Positions 1 to 9,241 of a DNA stretch of 64,000 nt are shown one piece after another (within the stretch, counting starts at the first letter, position 1; every line of letters begins with the position of its first letter). Under the pieces are notes generated by a model. The model was not told the origin of the DNA. It worked only from the letters and a program-made list of their open reading frames with translations, and searched no databases. Location of the stretch: positions 1 through 64,000 of the forward strand of contig CAZELM010000011.1 of the NCBI GenBank assembly GCA_964512995.1, in the 5' to 3' direction. The position numbers and the translations under genes were made by a program. Source of the DNA: CAZELM01 sp964512995 (GTDB lineage Bacteria > CSSED10-310).

Positions 1-303
1 CGATGACCGCGGATGGTCTGTCGATGACTGCGGACGCTTGGTCGATGACTGCGGATGGTCTGTCGATGACTGCGGATGCTTGGTCGATGACCGCGGATGN
101 NNNNNNNNNNNNNNNNNNNNNNNNNNNNNNNNNNNNNNNNNNNNNNNNNNNNNNNNNNNNNNNNNNNNNNNNNNNNNNNNNNNNNNNNNNNNNNNNNNNC
201 TTGGTCGATGACCGCGGACGCTTGGTCGATGACCGCGGACGCTTGGTCGATGACCGCGGACGCTTGGTCGATGACTGCGGATGCTGTGCAGATGACTTCT
301 CAT
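1..303 (-). repeat. 21-bp tandem repeat array, locus 1
   Basis: Tandem copies of a 21-bp unit, interrupted by a 100-N gap. Read on the minus strand the unit begins GTCATCGACC and ends GTCCGCG. Copies left of the gap alternate between two variants (GCTTGGT and GGTCTGT endings on the plus strand). The unit decays toward the edge nearest lipA, where GTCATCTGCACAGC and then looser units can still be recognised. It is open in several frames only because 21 is a multiple of three; no start signal or convincing protein is present. It lies downstream of lipA. The remaining stretch to 415 shows nothing recognisable. It is related in period and in its GTNAT-start to the arrays near 33.2 kb and 53.7 kb. 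Confidence 0.9.
100..199. other. assembly gap (100 N)
   Basis: Exactly 100 N inside the 21-bp array. The round number suggests a nominal gap, so the true array length is unknown. Confidence 0.95.
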
Positions 304-415
304 GATCAGACGTGATCGGCTGGATGGGAAATCGAGGACGAACGAATACCGGTCACTACCTGATGGTTATGGTGCCAGGATCGTCATGGCAGTGGGGTCG
401 TGTCATGACCGCTCC

Positions 416-1288
416 CTATTGGTCGTGGGTATATTGAGCAGGTGCTGATTCTTTCGCATGATACGAGGACCGCACCAATGGTCCGGATGCAACATGCTGG
501 AATCCCATGGCTTCCGCCAGCTCCCGAATCTCCAGAAATTCTTCGGGAGTCATATATCGGACGACACCCAGATGATCCCGCGTCGGCTGCAGATACTGAC
601 CGATCGTCAGTCGCGCAACCCCCGATCGTCGGAGGTCATTGAACAGCTCCAGAAGTTCCTCCCGGGTTTCTCCCATCCCCACCATCAAACCGCTTTTGGT
701 GCGATCCTCTCCGAGCACACATGCCGACGTTTTTAATATCATCAGTGATCGGTCATAATCCGCCTGGGGCCGGATCAATGGATATAGTCGGGGCACCGTC
801 TCGACGTTGTGGTTCAGCACATCCGGTTTCGCATCCAGCACAACCCGCAATGCGCCTTCATTCCCAAGGAAATCCGGAATCAGAACTTCGATCTGAACCG
901 TTCTGGATTGCATCCGTAACAACCGGATCACTTCGCTAAACTCAGAAGCGCCTCCATCCTCAAGATCATCCCGCGTCACCGATGTGATAACAACATACTG
1001 CAACCGGAGTTGCCGGACTGCATCGGCAATCCGTGCTGGCTCCCCCTTGTCGATGGCCGTTGGATGACCATGTGTGACTGCACAAAACCGGCAGTTTCGG
1101 CTGCATACATCTCCAAGAATCATAAACGTCGCAGTCCCGGAACTCCAGCATTCCCCCAGATTGGGACACCGGGCACTGCTGCAGACCGTATGAAGTCCCT
1201 GTGCGGCCAAAGCCTGACGCACATTCCGATACTGTTCGCCACTCCCCAACGGCACCTTCAACCACGGAGGTAATCGTGATACGCTCAT
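416..1288 (-). CDS. lipA: lipoyl synthase LipA
   Basis: Radical SAM enzyme that inserts two sulfurs into octanoyl groups on lipoyl-dependent E2/H proteins. The 290-residue product has the family's two iron-sulfur sites: auxiliary cluster cysteines C36, C41 and C47 (CSSARCPNLGEC) and the radical SAM site C62, C66, C69 (CSRNCRFC). The RSSYHA motif near the C-terminus supplies the conserved serine ligand of the auxiliary cluster. Length is normal for the family. It starts 36 bp after the preceding minus-strand gene, so it probably belongs to a three-gene operon starting at 3789. No lipB or lplA is visible in the window. Confidence 0.97.
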   Translation of the reverse strand: MSVSRLPPWLKVPLGSGEQYRNVRQALAAQGLHTVCSSARCPNLGECWSSGTATFMILGDVCSRNCRFCAVTHGHPTAIDKGEPARIADAVRQLRLQYVVITSVTRDDLEDGGASEFSEVIRLLRMQSRTVQIEVLIPDFLGNEGALRVVLDAKPDVLNHNVETVPRLYPLIRPQADYDRSLMILKTSACVLGEDRTKSGLMVGMGETREELLELFNDLRRSGVARLTIGQYLQPTRDHLGVVRYMTPEEFLEIRELAEAMGFQHVASGPLVRSSYHAKESAPAQYTHDQ

Positions 1289-1324
1289 GTCCGTTCTTCC
1301 TGGCAGCAGGATCGTACCTTTTTT

Positions 1325-2356
1325 CTATTCATATTCAATACTCCAACCACGATCAGAACTGAACCATCGTCCATCATCCATACGGCAAGCCATTAGCTGG
1401 CTGGTGGTCGAGCGGATAACCGGATCTCTGATGATGATCGGTTCTGATCCCTTGTTGACCAGTTTCAGGATAGCATGACGCCCCCGACGCTCACTGAGGT
1501 TCCATTCCACAGGCGACCACGCATCTGGCTCCCAATATTCGGGTGGTATCACCATGATCTGAAGCGGCTCTTCCGCCAGAAAAGCCCGGCCAGTGATCAG
1601 TTCCATCTCCAGAATCGGATTCCCCTCCGGATACGCTAAGATGCTGCAGGAGAAGAAAGCGGACGGCAATGGCAATTGGATCGGTATGGATAATTCCGCA
1701 TCTCCATCCAGATAGATTGAATCGATCATCTCCCCATGATCCCAATATCCGATATATCCGGTAAAGCGATTGCCAGGAGCCAGTTGATCGGTATCCCGAG
1801 TATTCTCCGATAATAACCATATATATGAAATCATAACAGGAGACGCCGATTCCAGAGGACCGATCGTGATGATATTCATGATGGATCTCCAGATGGAATC
1901 GGGTAACGGAAATACCTTTCTGAATGGAGTGGCGGTGACGTTCATAAATCCCAACTCCGTCCCATTCAACATGACCTGAATCGATGCGATGTCATCCAGT
2001 GGATCCATGATCGCAGCCTCAATGACCAGTTCAACCGGCTCGATCGCCGGATACGGAATCATCAGCGTGATACTCTGATCCGTCACGCCGTTGGGAACTG
2101 AAGCATTGGCCGGGTGAGCCATGAACGGCAATATGACCGGAGAAGATAAATCGTAACAGAACGTATTCAACGATGACCGGGATAGTGACAGGAGAGGAAT
2201 CAGGCTGATGTCGTCGGCCACAGGATCCCGATAGACACAACCATTTCCAGCCATCATCGCCATCCCAAGAACACCGGTCATGATCCAGGTATTGATCGAT
2301 CGGTACTCTTGGCTTCGAAGCACGGATGTTGAATGAAATAACCAGGAAAAATGCAT
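1325..2356 (-). CDS. exported protein of unknown function
   Basis: About 343 residues. The frame is open further upstream, but I choose the ATG that overlaps the stop of the radical SAM gene as TGATG, with GAAGG six bases before it; this implies translational coupling. The N-terminus has a hydrophobic stretch (ITWIMTGVLGMAMMAG-like, about residues 25-38) followed by N-G-C, a possible but imperfect lipobox, so it is probably exported and perhaps lipidated. The rest looks beta-rich with no motif I recognise. Position between a B12-type radical SAM gene and lipA suggests co-expression but does not reveal function. Confidence 0.7.
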   Translation of the reverse strand: MHFSWLFHSTSVLRSQEYRSINTWIMTGVLGMAMMAGNGCVYRDPVADDISLIPLLSLSRSSLNTFCYDLSSPVILPFMAHPANASVPNGVTDQSITLMIPYPAIEPVELVIEAAIMDPLDDIASIQVMLNGTELGFMNVTATPFRKVFPLPDSIWRSIMNIITIGPLESASPVMISYIWLLSENTRDTDQLAPGNRFTGYIGYWDHGEMIDSIYLDGDAELSIPIQLPLPSAFFSCSILAYPEGNPILEMELITGRAFLAEEPLQIMVIPPEYWEPDAWSPVEWNLSERRGRHAILKLVNKGSEPIIIRDPVIRSTTSQLMACRMDDGRWFSSDRGWSIEYE

Positions 2357-3789
2357 CAGGAGCCTTCGGAATTGACTTTCCGGGTGAATCCGCTGGTCCG
2401 GATACCTTCCTGTATCGCACGACTCAATGATATATTCCATCGTCTGGAATAGATGAGCAGAAAGCTGATCCGATGAATCATCGTAAACAGCGGGTTGGGC
2501 GGAAAACGGGACAGCCATCGGGCAACCGGCAGAAACCACGGATGATTGAAAATCACATAAAAAAATTTGTGCAGATTGACGCTTCGATGGATATCCGGCT
2601 GCCGGAGCAGGCTGTTGGAATGGTAGTTTGGTTCGATCGCATCCACATCCAGACGCTCCACAAGACCCTGCTCAACAACATAGTTCCCCAGTTCCGTCCG
2701 CGGATACGGCTGAAAAATGGAACACCATGTGAACGTCGGTTTCAATGCCAGATTGAATTCAATGGTCCGGATCGATTGTTCGACGGTTTCTCCCGGAAGC
2801 CCTAAAATATTGGTGGTGCAGAATCGGATATCTGCCTGATGAAACAACGCAGCCGCATTCATCAACTGTTCATTGGTGATATTTTTCCTGAGCAGTGTAT
2901 TCCGAAGGTGTTCATCACCCGTTTCCATGCCGATGATCACATTGAAACATCCGGCGGATTTCAGAGCCTGAACATTTTCCCGGTTGACCACATCAGCCCG
3001 CATGGCACAGATAAAGGGCGTGTCGAATCGGCGGGGATATTCCTCGCAGAATCGGAGAAGCCATTCCTGGTTCACACCAAACAGGTCATCCTCGAACAGA
3101 AACGTTTTCACCGGATAGTGATGGCGTATCCGTGCCATCTCCTCCAGAACACTCTCCACCGACCGCTTCCGGATATAGGATCCTTTTCCCTTATAAAGCT
3201 GTTTTGCGGAATGGTTGAAGCAGAAAGAGCAGTTATATGGGCATCCGCGGCCGGTGATCAGCCGTTTGACCGGATTGTCACGGAGGATCGGATGCCGATA
3301 CACCCACTCGCGATCCATGAACGGGAGCGAATCCAAATCTTCGATGTATGGACGAACCGGGTTTTTGTTGATACAGCCACCGGAACGGACATGCAGATTG
3401 GGTATTTCGGAAGCCTGATCCGGATTGCCCGATATCCGCATGAGATCCAGTATCGCCAGTTCCCCTTCTCCCAGGCAGATGATGTCAAGATAAGAGGAGG
3501 TTTCGAGAACTTCCGGAAAAAAAGTCGGGTGAGCGCCGCCCATCAGCGTCGTGATCGAGGGATCGATCACCGTTTTGATCGCCCGGCACATATTCAAAGC
3601 CCATCCATGAATGCCGGTGACGCAACTGAATGCCACCACACTGGGGCGATGAATCGCCACGGCTTTCAAAAGATCCTTGTCTTTACCGATCGCGAGACCT
3701 GCCTCGATACCATTGTGACGCAGAACGCCGATCAGCGACATCGTCCCCAGAAATTCAAACCAGATGCTTTGTAAAAAAAGAATGTCCAC
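2356..3789 (-). CDS. B12-binding domain radical SAM protein
   Basis: 477 residues. The N-terminal ~130 residues resemble a cobalamin-binding fold (GGAHPTFFPE near 84-93, LGEGE near 106-110 are typical of this class). The radical SAM motif CPYNCSFC places cluster ligands at C183, C187 and C190, followed by GMETGDE and a LGLPGET segment typical of the TIM barrel. The family (related to BchE, HpnJ and similar methyltransferases or cyclases) is functionally diverse and the substrate cannot be deduced. First gene of a minus-strand group with the coupled exported protein and lipA. It is divergent from the TPR/SH3 gene starting at 3913. Confidence 0.88.
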   Translation of the reverse strand: MDILFLQSIWFEFLGTMSLIGVLRHNGIEAGLAIGKDKDLLKAVAIHRPSVVAFSCVTGIHGWALNMCRAIKTVIDPSITTLMGGAHPTFFPEVLETSSYLDIICLGEGELAILDLMRISGNPDQASEIPNLHVRSGGCINKNPVRPYIEDLDSLPFMDREWVYRHPILRDNPVKRLITGRGCPYNCSFCFNHSAKQLYKGKGSYIRKRSVESVLEEMARIRHHYPVKTFLFEDDLFGVNQEWLLRFCEEYPRRFDTPFICAMRADVVNRENVQALKSAGCFNVIIGMETGDEHLRNTLLRKNITNEQLMNAAALFHQADIRFCTTNILGLPGETVEQSIRTIEFNLALKPTFTWCSIFQPYPRTELGNYVVEQGLVERLDVDAIEPNYHSNSLLRQPDIHRSVNLHKFFYVIFNHPWFLPVARWLSRFPPNPLFTMIHRISFLLIYSRRWNISLSRAIQEGIRTSGFTRKVNSEGS

Positions 3790-3912
3790 CCGAGCGTTCT
3801 ATCAGTGGGAGAGGATTCCGTCAAGATCCGTTCCGTGTATATTGAAAGCACTTCCCGCTTGGCTTATAGTCCTATTCTGGATGACGTGATGTTTTTGATG
3901 AGGGAGGCAGAT

Positions 3913-4857
3913 GTGAGTCAACGAAGGTTATGGTATGTGATTATCATGGTGACAGCTCTCACAGGCCTGAATCCGGTTCAGGCATCCCGGATCGTGACCA
4001 TCGATGGTTATCCGGTCGTCGGCTCCAGACCAACCGCTCTGGCAGTCCGGTTCATGAAAGTCCGGCTTTGGGAAGATGCCGAAGCGGAACTCCGGAAACT
4101 ACTCGAAAAACGGCCGGATGATCATTATGCATGGTATAACCTGGGCGTCGTCTGTGAACACAAAGGCGATGTCTCATCCGCCAGAACATATTATCAACGG
4201 GCGCAGTCCATTCAGGCCGAGGAATATATTCGGGAGGCTCTGATACGGCTGGATAACCGGGACGGACTGATCGGAACCATCGCGCCCATCCCCTCCGCGC
4301 CGCCTCCCATCATCCCCGTCCACCCGCTTGCATCGAATCCATCCTTTAATCCATCCGAGAAGACGATGCGGGTCCGCTCACCATCCGCCATGCTGTATCC
4401 TCAGCCGTCTCATATGGTCAACACGATGGCCACATTGAATCAGGGTGAAACAGTGGTCCTGTTGGAGATGTCTTCGGAATGGGCTCATGTGCGGTTATCT
4501 GATTCGACACAGGGCTGGGTTCCCGTGGATATGCTGGAAGAATCCGAGCAATCGACCCGAGCCCTCCGGGCACTCCCCATGCCGGAGAACCCGGAGATGG
4601 CAACCATGGGAGACGCCCCGAACCCCCCCCAGACACCACTCCCATCCACACTCTCTTCCAAATCCATGCAGATCAAAGACAACGGCGTGGATGTGGCGGT
4701 ATTGTCGGAGCCAACTCTGTTGGCTGACGTGCTTTATACCATGCACCCCGGAACAAAAGTGGAGGTTCTCGACCAGCCCAAACCGAACTGGTACCGAATC
4801 CAGACATCCAAAGGTCTCGGCTACATGCTGTCTGCATATCTGGAAGAGATTCCATAA
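3913..4857 (+). CDS. exported TPR protein with two SH3b domains
   Basis: About 314 residues. I choose the GTG at 3913 because GGGAGG lies five bases upstream and translation then begins with a clean signal peptide (SQRRLWYVIIMVTALTGL) ending near QASR; the open frame extends upstream to 3805. Mature part: a short TPR region (about residues 35-115, with WYNLGVVCEHKGD), a proline-rich linker, then two bacterial SH3-like segments (about 150-210 with WAHVRL...GWVP and 255-312 with NWYRIQ...GYM). Such proteins usually act at the cell envelope, often binding peptidoglycan. Convergent with the HAD gene. Confidence 0.82.
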   Translation: MSQRRLWYVIIMVTALTGLNPVQASRIVTIDGYPVVGSRPTALAVRFMKVRLWEDAEAELRKLLEKRPDDHYAWYNLGVVCEHKGDVSSARTYYQRAQSIQAEEYIREALIRLDNRDGLIGTIAPIPSAPPPIIPVHPLASNPSFNPSEKTMRVRSPSAMLYPQPSHMVNTMATLNQGETVVLLEMSSEWAHVRLSDSTQGWVPVDMLEESEQSTRALRALPMPENPEMATMGDAPNPPQTPLPSTLSSKSMQIKDNGVDVAVLSEPTLLADVLYTMHPGTKVEVLDQPKPNWYRIQTSKGLGYMLSAYLEEIP

Positions 4858-4902
4858 GGAATGATCATAGAACGGGGATACGACTTGGAAGATCAACACA
4901 GA

Positions 4903-5688
4903 TCATCCGATTTCCAACTCCGCTATGCTTCCCAATATGATATCCGGCTGAAGTTCACTTGGGAGCTGTTCCAGAATCCGTTGGGGATACTTCCCGGATG
5001 TAACAAACACCGTCCGGATGCCCACCGATTTCGCTCCCGCCAAATCCCCCAGAGGATCATCGGAAATCATCACCGCTGACTCCGCCGAAATACCCAATCG
5101 TTCCAGAGCCCGGCGATAATACTCCGGACTGGGCTTCCCGATGATCGTCGCCGCGATGCCTGTCGCATATTCAATCGCACGAACCCACGCTCCCAGTCCC
5201 GGTTCCATTTTTCCGTCCGCATTTTTATACAGACGGTTTTCGTGGAGCGCGATGAATGACGCGTCATGATTGACAATCGCTTCGATCGCATCGGAAACGG
5301 CCTGGTAATCCATTGTCTGATCAAACCCCAGTAACACGACGTCCGCGTCCGGTTCCCGCGTCAACTGATACCCGTTCGATGCCAGGAATGCCAGAAATTT
5401 CGGAGTGCCTCTGGCCCAGATTCGGCCCGGTGGCTGCCTCTGGAAATACTCGAACAGAATCGTGATCGGTGTATGCATTTTTTCCGGATGAATGGAAAAT
5501 CCCGCCACCTGTAACTCCAATGCCGCATCTTCCGGTGACGATGTCGTGTGATTTGTGGCAATCAGATACGGGATGCGCTGCCGGATCAGCTTCTGCATCC
5601 ATTGAATCGCTCCGGGAATCGCCGCGCCATCCTTCGCATGCAACAGCACGCCGTCCCGATCGATCAAAAATCCGTTGGTCTCCATCAC
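4903..5688 (-). CDS. HAD-superfamily phosphatase, NagD-like
   Basis: 261 residues with all four HAD motifs: nucleophile motif DRDGV (D10, D12), motif II ATNHT, a lysine in GKPSPEYY and the acidic motif ISDDPLGDLAGA. The large insert between motifs II and III fits a C2 cap as in NagD/phosphoglycolate-phosphatase relatives. Probably dephosphorylates a small cytoplasmic metabolite such as a sugar phosphate; substrate not inferable. It sits 121 bp downstream of the sulfatase-fold gene and may be the last gene of that minus-strand unit. A start one codon later (second Met) is equally possible. Confidence 0.88.
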   Translation of the reverse strand: MMETNGFLIDRDGVLLHAKDGAAIPGAIQWMQKLIRQRIPYLIATNHTTSSPEDAALELQVAGFSIHPEKMHTPITILFEYFQRQPPGRIWARGTPKFLAFLASNGYQLTREPDADVVLLGFDQTMDYQAVSDAIEAIVNHDASFIALHENRLYKNADGKMEPGLGAWVRAIEYATGIAATIIGKPSPEYYRRALERLGISAESAVMISDDPLGDLAGAKSVGIRTVFVTSGKYPQRILEQLPSELQPDIILGSIAELEIG

Positions 5689-5809
5689 GTTGTCGCTCCT
5701 GTCGGAATTCCGTTTTACGGGAGTTGCAGGATTGAACTCCCTCGCGACCGGTCATTGTACCGGACATCTCGACACTCCGGATATCAATACCAGACATCGA
5801 AAGCGGGTA

Positions 5810-7621
5810 TCAACGATTGCCCGGTGTTTTCTGCTGGAGTTGCTCCAGGAGGTCCTGAACCGGCTTCATGTGACGAATCGACGGATCCATCTGCAGCGCA
5901 TCATCCAGCGTCCTGCGGGATTCCGCATTTCGGCCGCCGGAAAACTGAGCGAGCGCGAGATTGACTCGCGCCGCTCCAAACTCCGGATCGAGCGCGATGG
6001 ATTTCTGAAAAGTCGCGATGGCGTCGTCATATCGTTTGAGCTTGCGAAACGCCACTCCCAGATTATTCTGAATCTGAGCATCCGTGGGTTGATGGCGTGC
6101 GGCGGTCTGAAAGTACGGGATGGCCTCACTGCACCGGTTCAATTGCACCAAAACCAGACCCATGTTATTGGCACAGGTTGGATTCTCAGGATCTTCGGTC
6201 AAAATCTGTTTGAGGAGCTGCGCTGCGACCCGCCATTGCTCAGAATTCACCGCATCCAGTGCTTCTTCGATAGGGATCAGCAATCCTGCCATGGATCGGG
6301 GAGACAGCAGACTGGCTTCCGGCGTTTCACGGGAGGGCTGCGCATACCCCAGACTTTCCAGAGCTTCCCGGGTTTGACTAGATATCTCCCCGGTCGTTTC
6401 CATCCGGGCAAACAGATCCGGCATGTTGCGTCGGTATTCATCGACCATGTCGGGAAACCGGAATGCAACATTCTCTGTCTCGGCCGGATCATCGGTCAGA
6501 TCATACAGTTCCGGCTCCGGTGAACCGATGTATTTCCATTTCCCTGTCCGGAACCCCTGAAGCGGCGACCAGTGAAACCGGTCAAAGGGATATCGCGTGG
6601 CAATCACGGACGGCGCGACAGGAAATTCCGGCTGAAACGGAAGATTGATTTTCCGGAAAATCGTCGGGAGAAGATTGTAAATCGGCATGGGATCGGGAGT
6701 CAATCCGGCGGATGATCCGAATCCCGAGGGGAAGTGGACGATGACCGGAATCCGGAGCGTCTCCTGGTAGAGAAACACGCCGTGTGTGAGTTCCTGATGG
6801 CTCCCCAGAGCTTCTCCGTGGTCGGCACAGATGATCTGCATTCCAGTCGTTCCAAACCGATCCTGCCATGCCCGTAAAAGAGTTCCCACACATCGGTCGG
6901 TATAAGCGACTTCACCATCATAGGGATAGTCGGACAGGTTTCGATAGATCGGCGGCGGGTTATACGGGGCATGGGGATCGTAGAGGTGAACCCATAAAAA
7001 CAGCGGGGCCGGAGACGTCACAATGAGGCGAATGGCGGATTCGATGACATCTTCACCGAGCCGTTCCGCTGTGCTGCCTTTGATCGGCCGGTCCAGGCGA
7101 TCATCATAAATATCGAATCCCCGACTGAGCCCGAACGATGCGGACAGAGGGTAACCACCGATCACAGCCGCGGTCCGGTATCCCTGCTTCCGAAGCTGTT
7201 CCGGGATGGTCGCCAGACTGGCGGATATGGGAATTCCATTGGTCATTATGCCATGTTTTTCGAGAGGGAGCCCGGTCAGAAGACTGGTGTGCGCAGGCAA
7301 TGTCATGGGAACATCTGTCCAGGAATCGATATACAGAAAACGACCCACGGAGTTCTGGTCAATATTGGGAGTGTAAGCCGTCGGATCTCCATAGACGCCC
7401 AGTCGGTCTGCCCGGAGCGTGTCCAGTGTGATAAGCAGGATGGGCGACTGTTCCGCATGAACCGAGGAATGGGAGAGATTACACAAGAGAACGGCGAGGG
7501 TAAAAATCGTCACGAGCCGAATAGAGATGTTCGCATGTGCGTATTCTCCGGACTGACGGCCCAGCAGGATGGGATCGCGGTTTACAACTACGTTCATGTT
7601 TATTCCGACACACTGATTCAT
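5810..7621 (-). CDS. sulfatase-fold hydrolase/transferase with C-terminal TPR domain
   Basis: 603 residues. An N-terminal hydrophobic segment (about 34-50) precedes an alkaline-phosphatase-superfamily domain (about 60-400): metal ligand D67 in LITLDTLRADRLG, LLTGLPLEKHG, and ADHGEALG. The residue aligned with the formylglycine-forming Cys/Ser of true sulfatases is T107 in T-L-P-A-H, so the canonical C/S-x-P-x-R is absent and a threonine nucleophile is likely, as in phosphotransferase members. Residues about 445-590 hold TPR repeats (NNMGLVLVQLNR, NNLGVAFRKLKRYDDA). It lies 14 bp after the TPR gene at 7636-8871, probably the same operon. No strong ribosome site is visible, so the start is uncertain; Met9 is an alternative. 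Confidence 0.87.
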   Translation of the reverse strand: MNQCVGINMNVVVNRDPILLGRQSGEYAHANISIRLVTIFTLAVLLCNLSHSSVHAEQSPILLITLDTLRADRLGVYGDPTAYTPNIDQNSVGRFLYIDSWTDVPMTLPAHTSLLTGLPLEKHGIMTNGIPISASLATIPEQLRKQGYRTAAVIGGYPLSASFGLSRGFDIYDDRLDRPIKGSTAERLGEDVIESAIRLIVTSPAPLFLWVHLYDPHAPYNPPPIYRNLSDYPYDGEVAYTDRCVGTLLRAWQDRFGTTGMQIICADHGEALGSHQELTHGVFLYQETLRIPVIVHFPSGFGSSAGLTPDPMPIYNLLPTIFRKINLPFQPEFPVAPSVIATRYPFDRFHWSPLQGFRTGKWKYIGSPEPELYDLTDDPAETENVAFRFPDMVDEYRRNMPDLFARMETTGEISSQTREALESLGYAQPSRETPEASLLSPRSMAGLLIPIEEALDAVNSEQWRVAAQLLKQILTEDPENPTCANNMGLVLVQLNRCSEAIPYFQTAARHQPTDAQIQNNLGVAFRKLKRYDDAIATFQKSIALDPEFGAARVNLALAQFSGGRNAESRRTLDDALQMDPSIRHMKPVQDLLEQLQQKTPGNR

Positions 7622-7635
7622 CCGGAAAAAATCGG

Positions 7636-8871
7636 TTACTCGGATTGCTGCTTCAACTCATTGATGATTTCCTGGATTTTGGATTTGTCTTCGGCATCGG
7701 GTTTGAGCTGGATATATTTCTGGAGTGCTTCCAGCGCGTCCTTGTTTTTCTTCAACTGGATCAGCGCATACCCCAGTCCCTTGTAGGCCGCCGCCATCAT
7801 CGGATCTTTTTCCAGCGCTTTCCGGAATGCCGACTCCGCAGATTCATATTGTTTTTCAGACCAATAGGTTGAACCGAGATTGTAATAGGTCGACGCGTCC
7901 TGTTGCCCCATTTGTTCCTGCGCCGCCACGATCTCCTTGACCTTGTCATCCTTCCCCATGTCCGTATACAACACGAGAAGTTCACTGAGTATTTTTTCGT
8001 CCTCCGGCCGGATTTTCCGTAGTCTTTCAAAATAGTCCGCTGATTTTTCTTTATTCCCCAAATCCCGGTATAAGACCGCCAGAGATTCAACCGCTGCTGA
8101 CTGGTTCGGAGAGATCGCCAATTCCGCTTCAAAACAGGTGATTGCCGTTTCTTTATCGCCGGCATCATACGCCAATTTACCCAGATAATAGTTGGCACCG
8201 GTCAGATCCGGTTTTTTCTCCAGAGAATTTCTGAAACATGTCCGTGCATCGTCTCGTTTTCCGGTTTCAAAATAGGAGACACCCAGCAAATAGTGCGGAT
8301 ATCCCAGGTCCGGCTTTTTTTCGATCACTTTCTGGAGGATCGGGATGGCATCAGCATGCAGACCGGCATTGATTTTTTCTTCCGCCTGAAGAACATCATT
8401 CTGGAGTCTCCCCATTTCCTCCTGCTGAGCCTTCACTTGGAAAAAAGTATTCGGAGCCAAAATGAAGTCGTACTCATAAGTATGCTCGGATGATACCGAC
8501 AATTCCGGAATCACCTGGTCTTCGCCAATGGCCAGGTTTTCCGCCGATTGCGGCAGACCGACCGGACTCTTGTCTTCGTGCTTCAAGGCATACACGATGT
8601 AACCGGGAGATTGAACGGTGATGGTGTACTTTCCCAGTTCAAACAGCCTGGCTTTGAAGGTGCCGTCTTTATCAACTTTAATGGACTTATCTCCCCGCGT
8701 TTCATGGTGCAACACCAGTGTGACTTCCGGAACAACTTCTCCGGATTGCGTTTTGACGGATCCTTTGAAGGTCGCATATTCCATAGCCACAATGGGCGGG
8801 TTAAAAACAGGGCTCAGACACAATCCCAATAAACCAATTCCAATCAGATGATACAGAGCGGTTAATCTCAT
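7636..8871 (-). CDS. exported TPR protein with carboxypeptidase-regulatory-like domain
   Basis: About 411 residues from the ATG preceded by GGAGG nine bases away; the frame is open upstream but without a ribosome site. A signal peptide (RLTALYHLIGIGLLGLCLS) leads to a beta-sandwich like carboxypeptidase regulatory domains (about 32-100, FKGSVKTQSGEVVPEV...GKYTITVQSPGY). Residues about 160-411 are TPR repeats (HYLLGVSYFETGKRDDA, NYYLGKLAYDAGDKETA, YNLGSTYWSEKQYESA, YKGLGYALIQLKKNKDA). Probably a periplasmic scaffold. Followed closely by the sulfatase-fold/TPR gene, suggesting the two act together. Confidence 0.88.
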   Translation of the reverse strand: MRLTALYHLIGIGLLGLCLSPVFNPPIVAMEYATFKGSVKTQSGEVVPEVTLVLHHETRGDKSIKVDKDGTFKARLFELGKYTITVQSPGYIVYALKHEDKSPVGLPQSAENLAIGEDQVIPELSVSSEHTYEYDFILAPNTFFQVKAQQEEMGRLQNDVLQAEEKINAGLHADAIPILQKVIEKKPDLGYPHYLLGVSYFETGKRDDARTCFRNSLEKKPDLTGANYYLGKLAYDAGDKETAITCFEAELAISPNQSAAVESLAVLYRDLGNKEKSADYFERLRKIRPEDEKILSELLVLYTDMGKDDKVKEIVAAQEQMGQQDASTYYNLGSTYWSEKQYESAESAFRKALEKDPMMAAAYKGLGYALIQLKKNKDALEALQKYIQLKPDAEDKSKIQEIINELKQQSE

Positions 8872-9241
8872 AAAGAAAATCCTCCATCTTCCAATCATAG
8901 CCTTCCAGATTTCAAGTAACAAGATTGAATTTTCAACACGGGAACAGAACCATGTATAATGAGAGAGAATATACATGGGATCTGACAACAGGGCAGATCA
9001 CCATTGACAGCATACAAATATAGAAAAATTTTCTTTCTTTTACCCATGTAACGCGTCACCGCCTGCGCTGCAATGACGGACCGGCACCTCTCGGCATTTA
9101 GCTGATATATCTGCCGGTGAGGTGCCGGTGTAGCAATCCCATCGAATCATGGGAGATCGGATCGTCTGCTATGATGCTTTTAAGGAGTCTTTTCTACGGA
9201 TACCCCTCTCATCCATGGATCGATGGCTTCTTTTTTCTCGA
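8872..9241. other. intergenic region with long inverted repeat
   Basis: Contains an 11-bp perfect inverted repeat (ACCGGCACCTC at 9080-9090 and its complement at 9119-9129) with GC-rich sub-repeats of GCCGGT between. No T-tract follows on either strand, so it is not a standard terminator. It lies between the stop of the outer-membrane receptor gene and the start of the TPR gene, both on the minus strand. No gene seen. Confidence 0.6.

Noticed and set aside
3..315. Open frames across the first 21-bp array encoding seven-residue repeats
   Set aside because: Open in several frames on the same DNA because the unit is a multiple of three without stops; no start signal or ribosome site.
2839..3774. 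311-codon plus-strand frame
   Set aside because: It is opposite the B12-binding radical SAM gene, which has clear motifs; the plus-strand translation resembles nothing.
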